From Streptococcaceae bacterium ESL0729 (lineage in GTDB: Bacteria > Bacillota > Bacilli > Lactobacillales > Streptococcaceae), in the NCBI GenBank assembly GCA_029391995.1, contig CP113924.1:899001-963000 (forward strand): DNA of 64,000 nt, written 5' to 3'. A program made the translations under genes and the position numbers. This document shows positions 8,472-18,153 of this stretch, piece after piece. The notes beneath the pieces were generated by a model, which was not told where the DNA came from, did not search any database, and saw nothing but the letters and a program-made list of their open reading frames with translations. Each line of letters opens with the position of its first letter. The first letter of the stretch is position 1.

Positions 8472-10824
8472 TATTATTCCTCCCTTTTTTAGATTTTGCT
8501 ACTTGCTTGTAAAAAGGTTTTTTATCCTTATTACCAGAAGATTTTTTCTTGTTTCTTGAATCTCTCCTAGGCTGATCTGACTTATCTCGGTCATCTCGCC
8601 TTGCTTTATCCCTTGATCTACCAGATTTACCAGCCTTCTTGCTTCTTTTTTCATGAACATCTAACTCACTTGGGATGTGTTCAAAGTCGATATCCCCAGT
8701 ATTTCGGTCGGCCTTGGTTAGTCCAACTTTAACCTCTTGTCCTACCTTGAAAACAAGGCCTGATTTTTCCCCTTCAAGGGTCATGGTACGCTCTTGGTAG
8801 CGGAAATACTCCTTACCTAGGGACTTGATGTGAACCAGGCCTTCGATGGTATTTGGTAGTTCGACAAAGAAGCCAAAGGTCGTAACAGATGAAATAACAC
8901 CTGTAAATTCTTGGCCAACATATTGCTCCATGTATTCGGCCTTCTTCATCTTCTCAACTTCACGCTCAGCATCAACAGCCCTACGCTCCATCTGGCTCGA
9001 ATGTTTGGCAATTTCAGGAATCTTCTCAAGCCAGTAGTCAATTACCTGACTACTTGGACTTGCCATCTCCCTAATCATACGGTGAACAATTAAGTCTGGA
9101 TACCTTCTGATTGGACTTGTAAAATGGGTATAATTTTCTGCTGCAAGACCATAGTGACCTTCATTATTTTCATCATATCTGGCCTGCTGCATTGATCTTA
9201 ACAGCATGGTTGCAAGGACTTCCTCACCTGGTTTACCCTTGATTTTCTCCATAAATTGCTGTAAATCTTTTTGTCCCATCTTTTGAGCCGTTCCCTTAAT
9301 TGGAACTCCAAAGGCTGAGGCAAAGTCAATAAATCTGGTAAGTTTGTCGGCCTTAGGATGTTCATGGATACGGTAGATAAATGGAAGATTAAGGCTTGAA
9401 AAATGACCAGCTACAGTTTCGTTAGCAACCAACATGAAGCTTTCAATTAATCTTTCAGCAACTCCCCTATTACGTTTAATGATATCAATAGGATTTCCAG
9501 CCTCATCGACAATGATTTTAGCTTCTTCGGTATCAAAGTCAATTGCTCCGCGTCTTTTACGCATGGCTTCTAAAATTTTATGTAAGTCAGCCATGAGTTT
9601 GATGCTTTCAAGAAGGACTTCATATCTCTCTGTCAGCTCAATATCGCCTGCAATTATCTTATTAACATCACTATAGGTCATGCGTTCAGTTGTCTTAATG
9701 ATTGATTGGGAAATCTGATAGTCAACAACGCGGCCCTCATGATTAATCTCCATAACACATGACTGGGTCAGACGGTTGACCTTAGGATTTAGGGAACAAA
9801 TCCCATTTGACAAGCGTTCTGGAAGCATAGGAACCACACGGTCTGTAACATAAACACTGGTTCCACGCTCATAGGCTTCCTTGTCTAGTGGTGACTCATT
9901 GGTCACATAGTGGGATACATCAGCAATATGGACACCCAGCTCATAATTTCCATTTGGTAAAAGGTTAATGTGAACGGCGTCGTCAAGGTCCTTGGCATCA
10001 GCACCATCTATGGTAAAGATAATCTGATCCCTGTAGTCAACACGACCCATGAGGTCAGCTTCAGAAACTATTTCATGAACCGCATTCGCCTGATCAATAA
10101 CCTCTTCAGGAAATTCACTTCTAATATCCATTCCTTCAAGAACTTCAAGAACATCAATCCCCTTGTCTGTTGGGTTCCCGATAATTTCTGTTACCAGTCC
10201 CTGCATGGAAGTTGGAAATTCTTCATCAAGATAGTGGGTGATTTCAACTTTAACAATCTGTCCATCTGCAGGTCTTAGGCCTTTGGGACTTAAGTAAGTA
10301 TTAAAGGGTACCTTCTTATTTTTACTTTTGATGTAGCCAATCAAATCACTTTCTGCTTCCTCATCCTTTGAGAAGGCAAAAAATTGACCTACCATTTGCT
10401 TGAGGTCATGGCTAACAATTCCTACAACCTTACCTTCAGCTGATGTTCCTTCAAGAACATTAGCAGGCTTTGTAATTTCAATTTGAACAGTATCTCGGTC
10501 AAGGGCAAGAAGGGTTTTTCCCCGCGGAATAAAGACATCTGGCTCATCTGAGGCAATAGTTACAAAACCAAATCCATTGGCATTGGCATGAAAAATTCCT
10601 TCAATGCCGATAGGAGCTTGTTTTGCTGCCTTATCAATCCCGTAAATCTCGCCTAAATCAGTAAAGGCTAAATCGCCTTCTGCTTCCATCTGTGCAATAA
10701 CTTTTAAGTACTGTTTGAAGTCATGCGCCTGATCAAGCCCCAAACTTCCTGCTAATTCTTGAATGTTCACTGGATTTCCATCAGCCAAACATTCTTTAAT
10801 TTTATCTTTTATTTTTATATTCAT
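8434..10824 (-). CDS. rnr: Ribonuclease R
   Basis: 796 residues. A 3'-5' exoribonuclease that degrades structured RNA. In order it has an N-terminal winged-helix/cold-shock part, the RNB catalytic domain with the Asp cluster in [14 protein letters not shown] (near residue 265-285), and an S1 domain near 630-710 ([20 protein letters not shown]). It ends in a very basic Lys/Arg/Ser/Asp tail of about 75 residues that is probably unstructured. It lies between secG and smpB in the order usual for Gram-positive bacteria. The secG terminator upstream means rnr is probably reached by read-through or by its own weak promoter. Confidence 0.95.
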   Translation of the reverse strand: MNIKIKDKIKECLADGNPVNIQELAGSLGLDQAHDFKQYLKVIAQMEAEGDLAFTDLGEIYGIDKAAKQAPIGIEGIFHANANGFGFVTIASDEPDVFIPRGKTLLALDRDTVQIEITKPANVLEGTSAEGKVVGIVSHDLKQMVGQFFAFSKDEEAESDLIGYIKSKNKKVPFNTYLSPKGLRPADGQIVKVEITHYLDEEFPTSMQGLVTEIIGNPTDKGIDVLEVLEGMDIRSEFPEEVIDQANAVHEIVSEADLMGRVDYRDQIIFTIDGADAKDLDDAVHINLLPNGNYELGVHIADVSHYVTNESPLDKEAYERGTSVYVTDRVVPMLPERLSNGICSLNPKVNRLTQSCVMEINHEGRVVDYQISQSIIKTTERMTYSDVNKIIAGDIELTERYEVLLESIKLMADLHKILEAMRKRRGAIDFDTEEAKIIVDEAGNPIDIIKRNRGVAERLIESFMLVANETVAGHFSSLNLPFIYRIHEHPKADKLTRFIDFASAFGVPIKGTAQKMGQKDLQQFMEKIKGKPGEEVLATMLLRSMQQARYDENNEGHYGLAAENYTHFTSPIRRYPDLIVHRMIREMASPSSQVIDYWLEKIPEIAKHSSQMERRAVDAEREVEKMKKAEYMEQYVGQEFTGVISSVTTFGFFVELPNTIEGLVHIKSLGKEYFRYQERTMTLEGEKSGLVFKVGQEVKVGLTKADRNTGDIDFEHIPSELDVHEKRSKKAGKSGRSRDKARRDDRDKSDQPRRDSRNKKKSSGNKDKKPFYKQVAKSKKGRNNNAKRSGKRSRTK

Positions 10825-10855
10825 TTTCTTCTCTTATTTCTTTTAAAATTAATTT

Positions 10856-10882
10856 GAAAAAAAGTTGGGAATCCCCCAACTT
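10856..10882 (-). terminator. Terminator/attenuator between secG and rnr
   Basis: AAGTTGGG and CCCAACTT (10862-10869 and 10875-10882) form an 8-bp stem followed by a run of Ts in the minus direction. It sits directly after secG and about 30 bases before rnr. Confidence 0.8.
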
Positions 10883-10893
10883 AGCTTCTTTAT

Positions 10894-11130
10894 TTACTTA
10901 CTTGATAATATTACTAACACAAAACCAATAATCAACCAAACAGTAACCATAAGGGCAGTAAATCGCTGCATTACAGCTTCAAATCCACGTGCCTTTCGTC
11001 TTTCAAACAACTGCTCACCGCCGCCTGATAAAGCACTGGCTGCTGAATCTTGTTTAGATGGTTGCATGATAATTGAAATGATGATAATCACTGATAAAAT
11101 AAGTAAAATTGTTACAAGTGCGTTATACAT
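10894..11130 (-). CDS. secG: Preprotein translocase subunit SecG
   Basis: 78 residues from the ATG at 11130, which has CAGGAG 5 bases upstream. A longer frame from a TTG at 11151 is open but would swallow that ribosome site, so it is rejected. Two hydrophobic helices (about 4-22 and 56-75) flank a Gly/Ser-rich loop (SALSGGGEQLFERRKARGFE), the SecG signature. It assists SecYE-dependent export. It heads the rnr-smpB cluster, as in related bacteria. Confidence 0.92.
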   Translation of the reverse strand: MYNALVTILLILSVIIIISIIMQPSKQDSAASALSGGGEQLFERRKARGFEAVMQRFTALMVTVWLIIGFVLVILSSK

Positions 11131-11158
11131 AGCTTCTCCTGAGTTTTTCAATATGCAT

Positions 11159-11187
11159 ATTATAGCATAAATTTATTTTTTTATCAG
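11159..11187 (-). promoter_or_regulatory. secG promoter
   Basis: TGC-TATAAT extended -10 (TATAAT 11159-11164), with CTGATA (11182-11187) 17 bases upstream on the minus strand. Confidence 0.65.
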
Positions 11188-11207
11188 CACTAAGTCTAAA
11201 CTTATGC

Positions 11208-12950
11208 CTAATCCTGCTTGTCCTCTGACTTAGCCTTGGCTGGCTTTTTCTTCTTAGCCTTCTTGCGGGTGCTCTTATTAAGATTTTCTTCAGATCTAAC
11301 TTCCATCACCACCGGTAAAATAACAGGACGGCGTTTGGTTTGGTCGTATAGGTATTTACCAAGGGCATCACGAATATCTTGCTTGATTTCAGTCCAATCA
11401 AAGTCCCCTTTTTCAAGGTAGTTGGTAACAGTTTGATTGACTAAGTCTGAGCTATCTTTGATTAGGTCACGACTTTGTTTAACATAGACAAATCCTCTGG
11501 TATGAACCTTGGCACGGCTGATGATTTTCTTCTCCTTCTTGCTAATAGTAATTACAGCAATGAAGATACCATCTTCTGACAAAATTTTACGGTCACGAAG
11601 GACAATACTTCCGATATCACCAACACCACTTCCATCAATCATGATGTTTTCAGCAGTCACAACACCAGCTGGTACAAAGACCCCATCTTCATAGGAAATA
11701 ACATCTCCACGTTTGAGGATAAAGATGTCCTCAGGCTTAATCCCAATTTCCATGGCATGTTCGGCATGGGCTTCAAGCTCCCTGTACTCTCCTTGGACTG
11801 GAATAAGGTTTTGGGGCTTCATGATGTCGATCATGGTTTGAAGATCACGCGAATTTGCATGTCCTGAAACATTTATCTCACTAGCAAGAAGCTTCATCAC
11901 GCCGCCAGCCCGGTAAACAATGTTTTCTGTTTTAGCAACAAAGGTCTCCATTGAAACAGTTGGACTTGTAACAGCAAAGACTAAGTCGCCCTCTTTGATT
12001 TTGACCTGCTTGTTGCGTCCTGTAGCCATGTCAGCAACTGACCTGATAGGCTCACCCATACGACCAGCTTCAAGGATAAGAACCTCTTCATCTGGATATT
12101 TTTTAAGCTCTTTTAGGGGAACAATCATAGCGTCGTCAACATTTAATTTACCCAGACGACGGGCAGTTTTTACAATCTGATCCATGTCATGACCTGTTAG
12201 AGCAACAACCCTTCCAGCCCTTGCTGCAGCGTCAATTGTTTGTTGGATGCGGGCCAAATTTCCTGCAACACTGGCTACAATTACACGCCCCTCCCAGTCT
12301 GAGATTACGTCAAATATTTTTTCAGCAACTTCATTTTCACCAGATGATTGGGCACTTGCTAGGGCATTGGCTGAATCACTTAAAAGAGCCAATACTCCCT
12401 GGTTACCAATCTCAGCCAGTCGACCTAGATTGGTCTTGTAACCAGCTGGAACGGCTGGGTCAAATTTAAAATCACCCGTGTAGACAATGTTTCCTTTATC
12501 GGTTCCAATCACAATACCCAGGCTATCTGGGATAGTGTGGGTTGTACTAAAGAAAGAAATATTAGCTGTTCCAAAGTCAATTTCAGTCTTTTCATTGACG
12601 ACATGAAAATCATTGAATTTTTTAGTTAAGTCATAAGCCTTGACGTTAATTTTAGCAAGTTCAATGGTAAGTTCACTTGCAAAAACTGGTGCTTCTACCT
12701 GAGCTAGGAGGTAAGGTAAGCCTCCAATAGCATCTGGGTGACCATGGGTTAAAAAGATACCTGCAACTCGGTCAGCATTTTCTTCAAGAAAACTTGTATC
12801 AGGAATAACAAAGTCAACTCCAAGCATCTCGCTTTCAGGATACTTCAAACCAGCATCAAGGACGAAGATTGATTCATCTACCTCAACAGCATACATGTTT
12901 TTTCCGAATTCACGAACCCCACCCAAGGGAATTATTTTTATATCACTCAT
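11208..12950 (-). CDS. rnjB: Ribonuclease J2-type protein
   Basis: 580 residues. Metallo-beta-lactamase/beta-CASP fold: IPLGGVREFGKNMYAVEV at the start, IVYTGDFKFD and LLSDSANALASAQ in the core, and the beta-CASP and C-terminal domains after. The metal motif reads THGHPDAIGG, so the final His of the canonical HxHxDH found in active RNase J1 is Ala. This substitution is typical of the J2 branch, which works as the partner of J1 in mRNA decay and rRNA maturation and has little activity alone. A Lys-rich tail of about 25 residues ends the protein. The partner rnjA is not in the window. The promoter is near-consensus (13030-13058). Confidence 0.9.
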   Translation of the reverse strand: MSDIKIIPLGGVREFGKNMYAVEVDESIFVLDAGLKYPESEMLGVDFVIPDTSFLEENADRVAGIFLTHGHPDAIGGLPYLLAQVEAPVFASELTIELAKINVKAYDLTKKFNDFHVVNEKTEIDFGTANISFFSTTHTIPDSLGIVIGTDKGNIVYTGDFKFDPAVPAGYKTNLGRLAEIGNQGVLALLSDSANALASAQSSGENEVAEKIFDVISDWEGRVIVASVAGNLARIQQTIDAAARAGRVVALTGHDMDQIVKTARRLGKLNVDDAMIVPLKELKKYPDEEVLILEAGRMGEPIRSVADMATGRNKQVKIKEGDLVFAVTSPTVSMETFVAKTENIVYRAGGVMKLLASEINVSGHANSRDLQTMIDIMKPQNLIPVQGEYRELEAHAEHAMEIGIKPEDIFILKRGDVISYEDGVFVPAGVVTAENIMIDGSGVGDIGSIVLRDRKILSEDGIFIAVITISKKEKKIISRAKVHTRGFVYVKQSRDLIKDSSDLVNQTVTNYLEKGDFDWTEIKQDIRDALGKYLYDQTKRRPVILPVVMEVRSEENLNKSTRKKAKKKKPAKAKSEDKQD

Positions 12951-13029
12951 TTATTTTTCTCCAATATATTTTAAAATCTTTTTTTTCAAGCAACTACTAT
13001 TAGTTACTACTGTCTAATACACTTTTTCA

Positions 13030-13058
13030 AGTATAGCATTTTTTGAAAAAATTTTCAA
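13030..13058 (-). promoter_or_regulatory. rnjB promoter
   Basis: TTGAAA (13053-13058), a 17-base spacer and TATACT (13030-13035) with a TGC extension, on the minus strand. Same hexamers as the ccpA promoter. Confidence 0.75.
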
Positions 13059-13060
13059 TT

Positions 13061-13097
13061 TTGATAGATTTACTAGTCCCATATAATAGATTATAAT
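13061..13097 (+). promoter_or_regulatory. Nudix gene promoter region
   Basis: TTGATA at 13061-13066 is followed by two TATAAT hexamers, at 13082-13087 (15-base spacing) and 13092-13097. The region is back to back with the rnjB promoter. Confidence 0.5.
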
Positions 13098-13128
13098 TAA
13101 TAAATCAAAATAATATAAGGAGAATCAA

Positions 13129-13572
13129 GTGACTGAAGATCTAACCCTTAATACTAGTAGCGGTAAAGTCAATCTTCGTGTAGCTGCCTGGATTGAAACC
13201 CGTGGTAAATTTTTAGTAGCCGAATTTCCAAATGGCAACATGTCCCTCATGGGTGGTCGAATCAAATTTGGTGAATCTAGCCAGGAGGCCTTAGAAAGAG
13301 AGGTCTTAGAAGAAAGTGGACAGGTGCTTAAGGACTCAAAGTTTATGGCCCTTGTGGAAAACTTTTATCAAAACGCCAGTTCCTACCATGAACTCTTGTT
13401 TATTTACAGCTGTCAAATTGAAATCTTAGACAAGTATGAATCTGAAGAAGAATTCGTCAATCTCAAATGGATAATCAAGGAAGAATTGGGGCAAGTAAGG
13501 CCTAAAATTATGGCCAATTTGGCTAGTGTAAATCCACAAGATTATCCCCTCCATTTGGTCAATCGGGATTAA
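13129..13572 (+). CDS. Nudix hydrolase family protein
   Basis: 147 residues from a GTG start, with AAGGAGA 7 bases upstream. A complete Nudix box is visible at about residues 41-63 (GGRIKFGESSQEALEREVLE followed by ESG), including the metal-binding RExxEE core. Nudix enzymes hydrolyse nucleoside diphosphates linked to another group. Substrate cannot be inferred. It is a lone plus-strand gene between rnjB and the pyc cluster and ends at a bidirectional terminator. Confidence 0.88.
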   Translation: MTEDLTLNTSSGKVNLRVAAWIETRGKFLVAEFPNGNMSLMGGRIKFGESSQEALEREVLEESGQVLKDSKFMALVENFYQNASSYHELLFIYSCQIEILDKYESEEEFVNLKWIIKEELGQVRPKIMANLASVNPQDYPLHLVNRD

Positions 13573-13589
13573 ATTTTACTTATCCAGCA

Positions 13590-13626
13590 AAAAAAACCTC
13601 AAGTCTTTTAACTGGAGGTTTTTTTA
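13590..13626. terminator. Bidirectional terminator between the Nudix gene and the small membrane protein gene
   Basis: AAACCTC-A-AGT pairs with ACT-G-GAGGTTT around a short loop. An A-run before and a T-run after allow use from both sides. Confidence 0.75.
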
Positions 13627-13629
13627 TTC

Positions 13630-13827
13630 TTATTTTTGTGAATCCTTGGAATCTTCCTGCTGGTTTACATAGTTGGCCTTAATATAAAGACCATATGCCT
13701 TAAAGGCCAGCCAAAACAAAATAAAGAAGAGAACAAAGAAAATGTTTTTAGTAAAATAACTTAGGCCAAAGAAAACAACCACTAAAAGACCTAAAAGTAA
13801 AGTATAGTTAATTTTTTTCATAGACAC
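13630..13827 (-). CDS. Small two-helix membrane protein of unknown function
   Basis: 65 residues from a GTG at 13827 (AGGAG 5 bases upstream); an ATG two codons in is possible. Two hydrophobic segments (about 7-24 and 28-46) are separated by a short charged turn (TKN), and a hydrophilic, Asp/Ser/Gln-rich tail follows. I do not recognise the family. It begins 27 bases after pyruvate carboxylase and shares its orientation, so it is probably the last gene of that transcript. The clear ribosome site and terminator support a real gene. Confidence 0.65.
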   Translation of the reverse strand: MSMKKINYTLLLGLLVVVFFGLSYFTKNIFFVLFFILFWLAFKAYGLYIKANYVNQQEDSKDSQK

Positions 13828-13854
13828 TTATTCTCCTTGTTCTATCATTTTTTC

Positions 13855-16800
13855 TTAATTTTTTTCGAGTTCAACCAAGAGGTCGCCCGTTTCAATCCTA
13901 TCACCATCTTCAACAAGAACTTTTTTAATCCTTCCTGCAAAAGGTGCCTGAATAGAGGTCTCCATCTTCATGGCCTCAGTAATAAAGAGGCTATCTCCTT
14001 TTTGGACCTCATCACCTGATTTAACAAGGACCTTAAGGACAGAACCAGTCATGGTAGCACCGATTTCCTCTTCCTTACTTGAATCGGCCTTAGGATTTTG
14101 CTTGCTTGCTGTCTTGGCTGAAGCGTCTCTCACGACAATCTCCCTCCTTTGACCATTTAAGTTGAAGAAGAGGGTTCTATCACCATGCTCGTCAATATCC
14201 CCTATCTGATCAAGACGGATTAAAAGACTCTTACCCTTCTCAAGCTCAAAAGTAATTGACTCTCCCACTTCCATTCCCTGGAAGAAGGTTGGTGTATCAA
14301 GAAGGTTAACATCAGCATACTGGTCATAGGCTTTTCTGTAATCAAGGAAGACCTTAGGATACATAATATAGCTTAAAAGCTCCTCTTGCTTAGGTTTGTA
14401 GCCGATTAGTCCTTCAAGCTCCTTACTTAAAAGCTTAAAATCAACTTCCTTGGCTAAACTTCCTGGTCTTACGGTATAAGCTTCTTGACCCTTAAGAACT
14501 AGCTTTTGAAGCTCCTTAGGAAAACCAAAGGCCGGTTGACCTAAATCCCCCCTAAAGAAGGAGATTACAGAGTCTGGGAAGCTTAAATCACGCCCTTTTT
14601 CGTAGATATTTTCCTCATTTAGTCCATTTTCGACCATAAATAGGGCCATGTCACCTACAACCTTTGATGAAGGGGTAACTTTTACGATGTCACCAAAGAG
14701 CATGTTGACCGTTTGGTACATCTTAGTGACCTCGTCCCAGCGGTCTAAAAGGCCGACACCCTTGGCCTGCTGCTGGAGGTTAGAATACTGTCCTCCTGGC
14801 ATTTCATGCATGTAGACGGACGGATTAGGACCTGTTAGTCCATTTTCAAAGGCCTTATAGTCGGCCCGAACTCCCTGCCAGTACTGGTTGATTTTATCAG
14901 CATTTTCCACATCAAAGTCTGGTTTTCGGTCAGACCCTTCAAGGGCATAATAAAGACTGGTCATACTTGGCTGACTGGTAGCACTACTCATGGCTGGGAT
15001 GGCAAGGTCAACGATATCAACGCCCGCCCGAACAGCCTCTGCATAGGTAAAGATTCCATTACCACTTGTATCATGAGTGTGAAGGTGGATTGGAAGGCTG
15101 GTTACATCCTTAAGTTCAGAAATAAGCTCATAGGCAGCTTGCGGTTTCAAAAGACCAGCCATGTCCTTGATGGCAATAATATGAGCTCCTAGGGCTTCAA
15201 GCTCACGGGCCAATTCCTTATAGTATTTAAGGGAATATTTTTGCCTGTTAGGATTATTAATGTCTCCAGTATAACAAATTGTTGCCTCAGCAATCTTACC
15301 AGCATCTCGAACGGCCTGGATTGATTTATCCATCTGCTCGACCCAGTTTAGGCTGTCAAAAATTCTAAAGACGTCAATCCCCTGACTGGCTGCTTCCTTA
15401 ATGAATTCAACCAGGACATTATCAGGATAGTTTGAATAACCCACAGCATTTGACCCCCTAAAGAGCATTTGCATGAGGGTATTAGGCATGGCAGCCCTGA
15501 ATTTTCTAAGTCTTTCCCAGGGATTTTCTGTTAGGAAACGGTAGCTGACATCAAAGGTTGCTCCCCCCCACATCTCAGCTGAAAAGAGATTAGGAAAGGC
15601 CTTTTCTGTTAAAGCTGCCACTTCAAGTAAATCCTTGGTCCTTAGGCGGGTTGCTAGAAGACTTTGGTGGGCATCACGGAAGGTTGTGTCCGTTAAAAGG
15701 ACTTTCTTCTCCTCTTTGACCCAGTTAGATACAGCATCAGCCCCTTCAAGATCTAAGACATTTTTGGCTGTGATAATTTTTTTGTCAGGCAGGTTTAGCT
15801 CCTTTGGTAGGTATCTGTCTGAGATAAATTTTTTCGATTTTTCAACCCCTGGAAAACCATTAACGGTGATTTGACTAATGTATTTCAAAGTCTTATTCCC
15901 ACGGTCACGGGTGGCTGAAAACTTAAATAAATCAGGCTCATTGTCAATAAATGTTGTAAGAGCAGTCCCTGATCTAAAGGCTTCATGATTGATTACATTT
16001 TGCATGAAGGGAATATTGGTCTTAACCCCGCGAATCCTAAATTCCCTTAGGCAACGCTCCATTTTTTGGATGGCCTGCTCAAGGCTACTTGCATGGGTAC
16101 AAACCTTTACCAAAAGGGAGTCAAAGTAAGGTGTTACTACTGCTCCTGCATAGGCATTACCAACATCAAGACGGACCCCGAAACCACCTGGAGAGCGGTA
16201 GGTATCAATTTTACCAGTATCTGGCATAAAGTCATTGAGGGGATCTTCTGTGGTAATCCTACATTGAATAGCAACTCCCTTGTGGGTTATCTTATCTTGA
16301 CTTGGAATACCACACTCTTCAAGGGTTAGGCCTTGGGCAATTAGGATTTGACTTTGGACAATATCGATGTCTGTAATCATCTCAGTTATGGTATGCTCCA
16401 CTTGGACACGAGGATTTACCTCGATAAAGTAAAAGTCATCACCTTCAACCAGAAATTCAACCGTTCCTGCATTAATATAGCCTACATGCTCCATAATTTG
16501 GACGGCTGCCTGGCAGATTTTTGCTCGCATGTCATCTGTTAGAGAAATACAAGGGGCAACTTCTACAACCTTCTGGTGTCTTCTTTGAACAGAACAGTCC
16601 CTTTCAAAAAGATGAACCACATTACCGTGCTCGTCCCCTAAAATTTGGACCTCAATATGTTTGGGTTGGCCAATGTATCTCTCAGCATAGACCTCGTCAC
16701 TTCCAAAGGCAGATTTGGCTTCACTTCTTGCCCTCTCATAACCTTCTTTGGCCTCCTTTTCATTGCGGGCGATACGCATACCGCGTCCTCCCCCACCAAG

Positions 16801-17280
16801 GGCTGCTTTAATCATGATTGGATAGCCGTACTTGTCTGCAAATTCAAGGATGTCCTCAACTCCTGCAACAGAGCCTTTGGTTCCAGGGATGGGGCTAATT
16901 CCTGCATCCATAGCTGCTTGTTTGGCCTTAATCTTGTCACCAAAAATATCCAGGTGGTGAATACTTGGACCAATGAAGATTATTCCTTCTTCCTCACATC
17001 TTTTGGCAAGGTCAATATTTTCAGAAAGAAAACCATAACCTGGGTGAATGGCACTGGCATTAGTATCTTTTGCAATCCTTATGATATCTTCAATATCCAA
17101 GTAGGCTTCAATTGGCTTTTTACCAGCCCCAACCAAATAAGCCTCATCAGCTTTAAAACGGTGAACTGAGTACTCATCTTCGGCTGCATAAATGGCAACT
17201 GTTGAGATACCTAATTCTGTACAGGCCCTAAATACTCGTGTGGCAATCTCTCCCCTATTGGCGACTAAAACTTTCTGCAT
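13855..17280 (-). CDS. pyc: Pyruvate carboxylase
   Basis: 1141 residues, the length of the single-chain enzyme. It carboxylates pyruvate to oxaloacetate with ATP, bicarbonate and biotin, supplying aspartate synthesis in organisms without a full citric-acid cycle. Biotin carboxylase occupies about 1-450 (AALGGGGRGMRIA, FIEVNPRVQVEH). Carboxyltransferase is about 525-810 (LLTDTTFRDAHQSLLATRL, the Lys of AIKDMAGLL, the metal-binding HLHTHDTSGNG). The allosteric/PC-tetramerisation part follows, then the biotinyl domain at about 1070-1141, with biotin on the Lys of TEAMKMET. Lactococcal pyruvate carboxylase is known to be inhibited by c-di-AMP; whether this one is was not tested. It has its own promoter after the phoU terminator. 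Confidence 0.96.
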   Translation of the reverse strand: MQKVLVANRGEIATRVFRACTELGISTVAIYAAEDEYSVHRFKADEAYLVGAGKKPIEAYLDIEDIIRIAKDTNASAIHPGYGFLSENIDLAKRCEEEGIIFIGPSIHHLDIFGDKIKAKQAAMDAGISPIPGTKGSVAGVEDILEFADKYGYPIMIKAALGGGGRGMRIARNEKEAKEGYERARSEAKSAFGSDEVYAERYIGQPKHIEVQILGDEHGNVVHLFERDCSVQRRHQKVVEVAPCISLTDDMRAKICQAAVQIMEHVGYINAGTVEFLVEGDDFYFIEVNPRVQVEHTITEMITDIDIVQSQILIAQGLTLEECGIPSQDKITHKGVAIQCRITTEDPLNDFMPDTGKIDTYRSPGGFGVRLDVGNAYAGAVVTPYFDSLLVKVCTHASSLEQAIQKMERCLREFRIRGVKTNIPFMQNVINHEAFRSGTALTTFIDNEPDLFKFSATRDRGNKTLKYISQITVNGFPGVEKSKKFISDRYLPKELNLPDKKIITAKNVLDLEGADAVSNWVKEEKKVLLTDTTFRDAHQSLLATRLRTKDLLEVAALTEKAFPNLFSAEMWGGATFDVSYRFLTENPWERLRKFRAAMPNTLMQMLFRGSNAVGYSNYPDNVLVEFIKEAASQGIDVFRIFDSLNWVEQMDKSIQAVRDAGKIAEATICYTGDINNPNRQKYSLKYYKELARELEALGAHIIAIKDMAGLLKPQAAYELISELKDVTSLPIHLHTHDTSGNGIFTYAEAVRAGVDIVDLAIPAMSSATSQPSMTSLYYALEGSDRKPDFDVENADKINQYWQGVRADYKAFENGLTGPNPSVYMHEMPGGQYSNLQQQAKGVGLLDRWDEVTKMYQTVNMLFGDIVKVTPSSKVVGDMALFMVENGLNEENIYEKGRDLSFPDSVISFFRGDLGQPAFGFPKELQKLVLKGQEAYTVRPGSLAKEVDFKLLSKELEGLIGYKPKQEELLSYIMYPKVFLDYRKAYDQYADVNLLDTPTFFQGMEVGESITFELEKGKSLLIRLDQIGDIDEHGDRTLFFNLNGQRREIVVRDASAKTASKQNPKADSSKEEEIGATMTGSVLKVLVKSGDEVQKGDSLFITEAMKMETSIQAPFAGRIKKVLVEDGDRIETGDLLVELEKN

Positions 17281-17341
17281 GTATTGTCCTCTCCTTAATT
17301 CGATTATTATGTATGTTCTCTAACAAAATAACTACTTCACC

Positions 17342-17362
17342 AGTATAGCACGATTCTTGTGC
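17342..17362 (-). promoter_or_regulatory. pyc promoter with inverted repeat against the -10
   Basis: Extended -10 TGC-TATACT (TATACT 17342-17347). Directly upstream, GCACAAGAATCGTGC (17348-17362) is an imperfect dyad with GCAC/GTGC arms that could be an operator. No good -35 is seen. Confidence 0.5.
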
Positions 17363-17434
17363 ATTGTTTTGTTTAATTTAAAGAAAGTACCTTGGGTATG
17401 TGAAAATATGCTGGTCTAGTCATTTTTTGACCAG

Positions 17435-17462
17435 CAAAAAAGGAAGGATTAATCCTTCCTTT
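17435..17462 (-). terminator. Terminator of the pst-phoU operon
   Basis: A perfect 24-base palindrome (17439-17462, AAAGGAAGGATT and complement) is followed by a T tract in the minus direction. A second inverted repeat (GCTGGTC/GACCAGC, 17410-17435) lies directly beyond. Confidence 0.88.
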
Positions 17463-17468
17463 AGTCTT

Positions 17469-18122
17469 TTAAAGTTCGACAATCTTACCTGTCTTAAGGT
17501 AGACAATCCACTCACATAGGTTTTTAGCATAATCCCCAATACGTTCAAGATACATGAGGGTCATGATATATTCCTTACCAGTGTGGATGGTTTCAGTATT
17601 ACTCTTCATGCCTTCTAGTACCTTATTTTGAATCTCTGAAAACATTTCATCAACATCATTGTCCCAGGTAGCAATATCACGGGCACGCTCTTCATCCCCT
17701 TGCATGTAAGCATTAAGAGCTGCATCAACGATATTTTTTACCTTCTCACCCATGATGGTAATGTCTTCTTCAACTGACTCAATTCGCTCTTCCCCATCAA
17801 GGTTGATGATAGAACGTGCGATTGAGGTTACATGGTCTCCCATTCTTTCAAGGTCACTACTTGCCTTTAGAACAGTAATGATTGTTCTTAGGTCATTTGA
17901 AACTGGTTGCTGGAGGGCTATCATTTCAAGAGATTTTTTCTCAAGTTTTGTTTCAAGGTAGTTTATAGCCTCATCATCAAGGATAACCTCATCAGCCAGT
18001 TCTTGATCATGACTTACAAAGGCCCGAACAGCCTTATTAAGCTGGGCACTAACCTGCGTTCCCATTGAGTAAAATTGATTGTGGAGTTTGTTTAGCTCTC
18101 CCTCAAATTGCGTTCTTAACAT
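17469..18122 (-). CDS. phoU: Phosphate-specific transport regulatory protein PhoU
   Basis: 217 residues, the usual length. Two repeated three-helix PhoU domains are visible, each with the conserved metal/acidic pattern: LEKKSLEMIALQQPVSNDLR then ASSDLERMGDHVTSIA in the first, and KEYIMTLMYLERIGDYAKN in the second. PhoU links the Pst transporter to the PhoR kinase and keeps the Pho response off when phosphate is ample. It is the last gene of the operon, 31 bases after the second pstB, and ends at a strong terminator. Confidence 0.95.
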   Translation of the reverse strand: MLRTQFEGELNKLHNQFYSMGTQVSAQLNKAVRAFVSHDQELADEVILDDEAINYLETKLEKKSLEMIALQQPVSNDLRTIITVLKASSDLERMGDHVTSIARSIINLDGEERIESVEEDITIMGEKVKNIVDAALNAYMQGDEERARDIATWDNDVDEMFSEIQNKVLEGMKSNTETIHTGKEYIMTLMYLERIGDYAKNLCEWIVYLKTGKIVEL

Positions 18123-18153
18123 ATATACCCTCTTTCTACTAATTTAGCCAGAC

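Noticed and set aside
11152-11207. Hairpin after rnjB (GCATAAGT/ACTTAGTGC) as a terminator
   Set aside because: The stem is bulged and no T-run follows on the minus strand; the T-run lies on the wrong side.
14000-17200. Several open frames on the plus strand opposite pyruvate carboxylase
   Set aside because: Shadow frames of a strongly conserved gene, without ribosome sites or recognisable protein patterns. The same holds for opposite-strand frames over atpB, dnaK, mutS2, rnr and rnjB.
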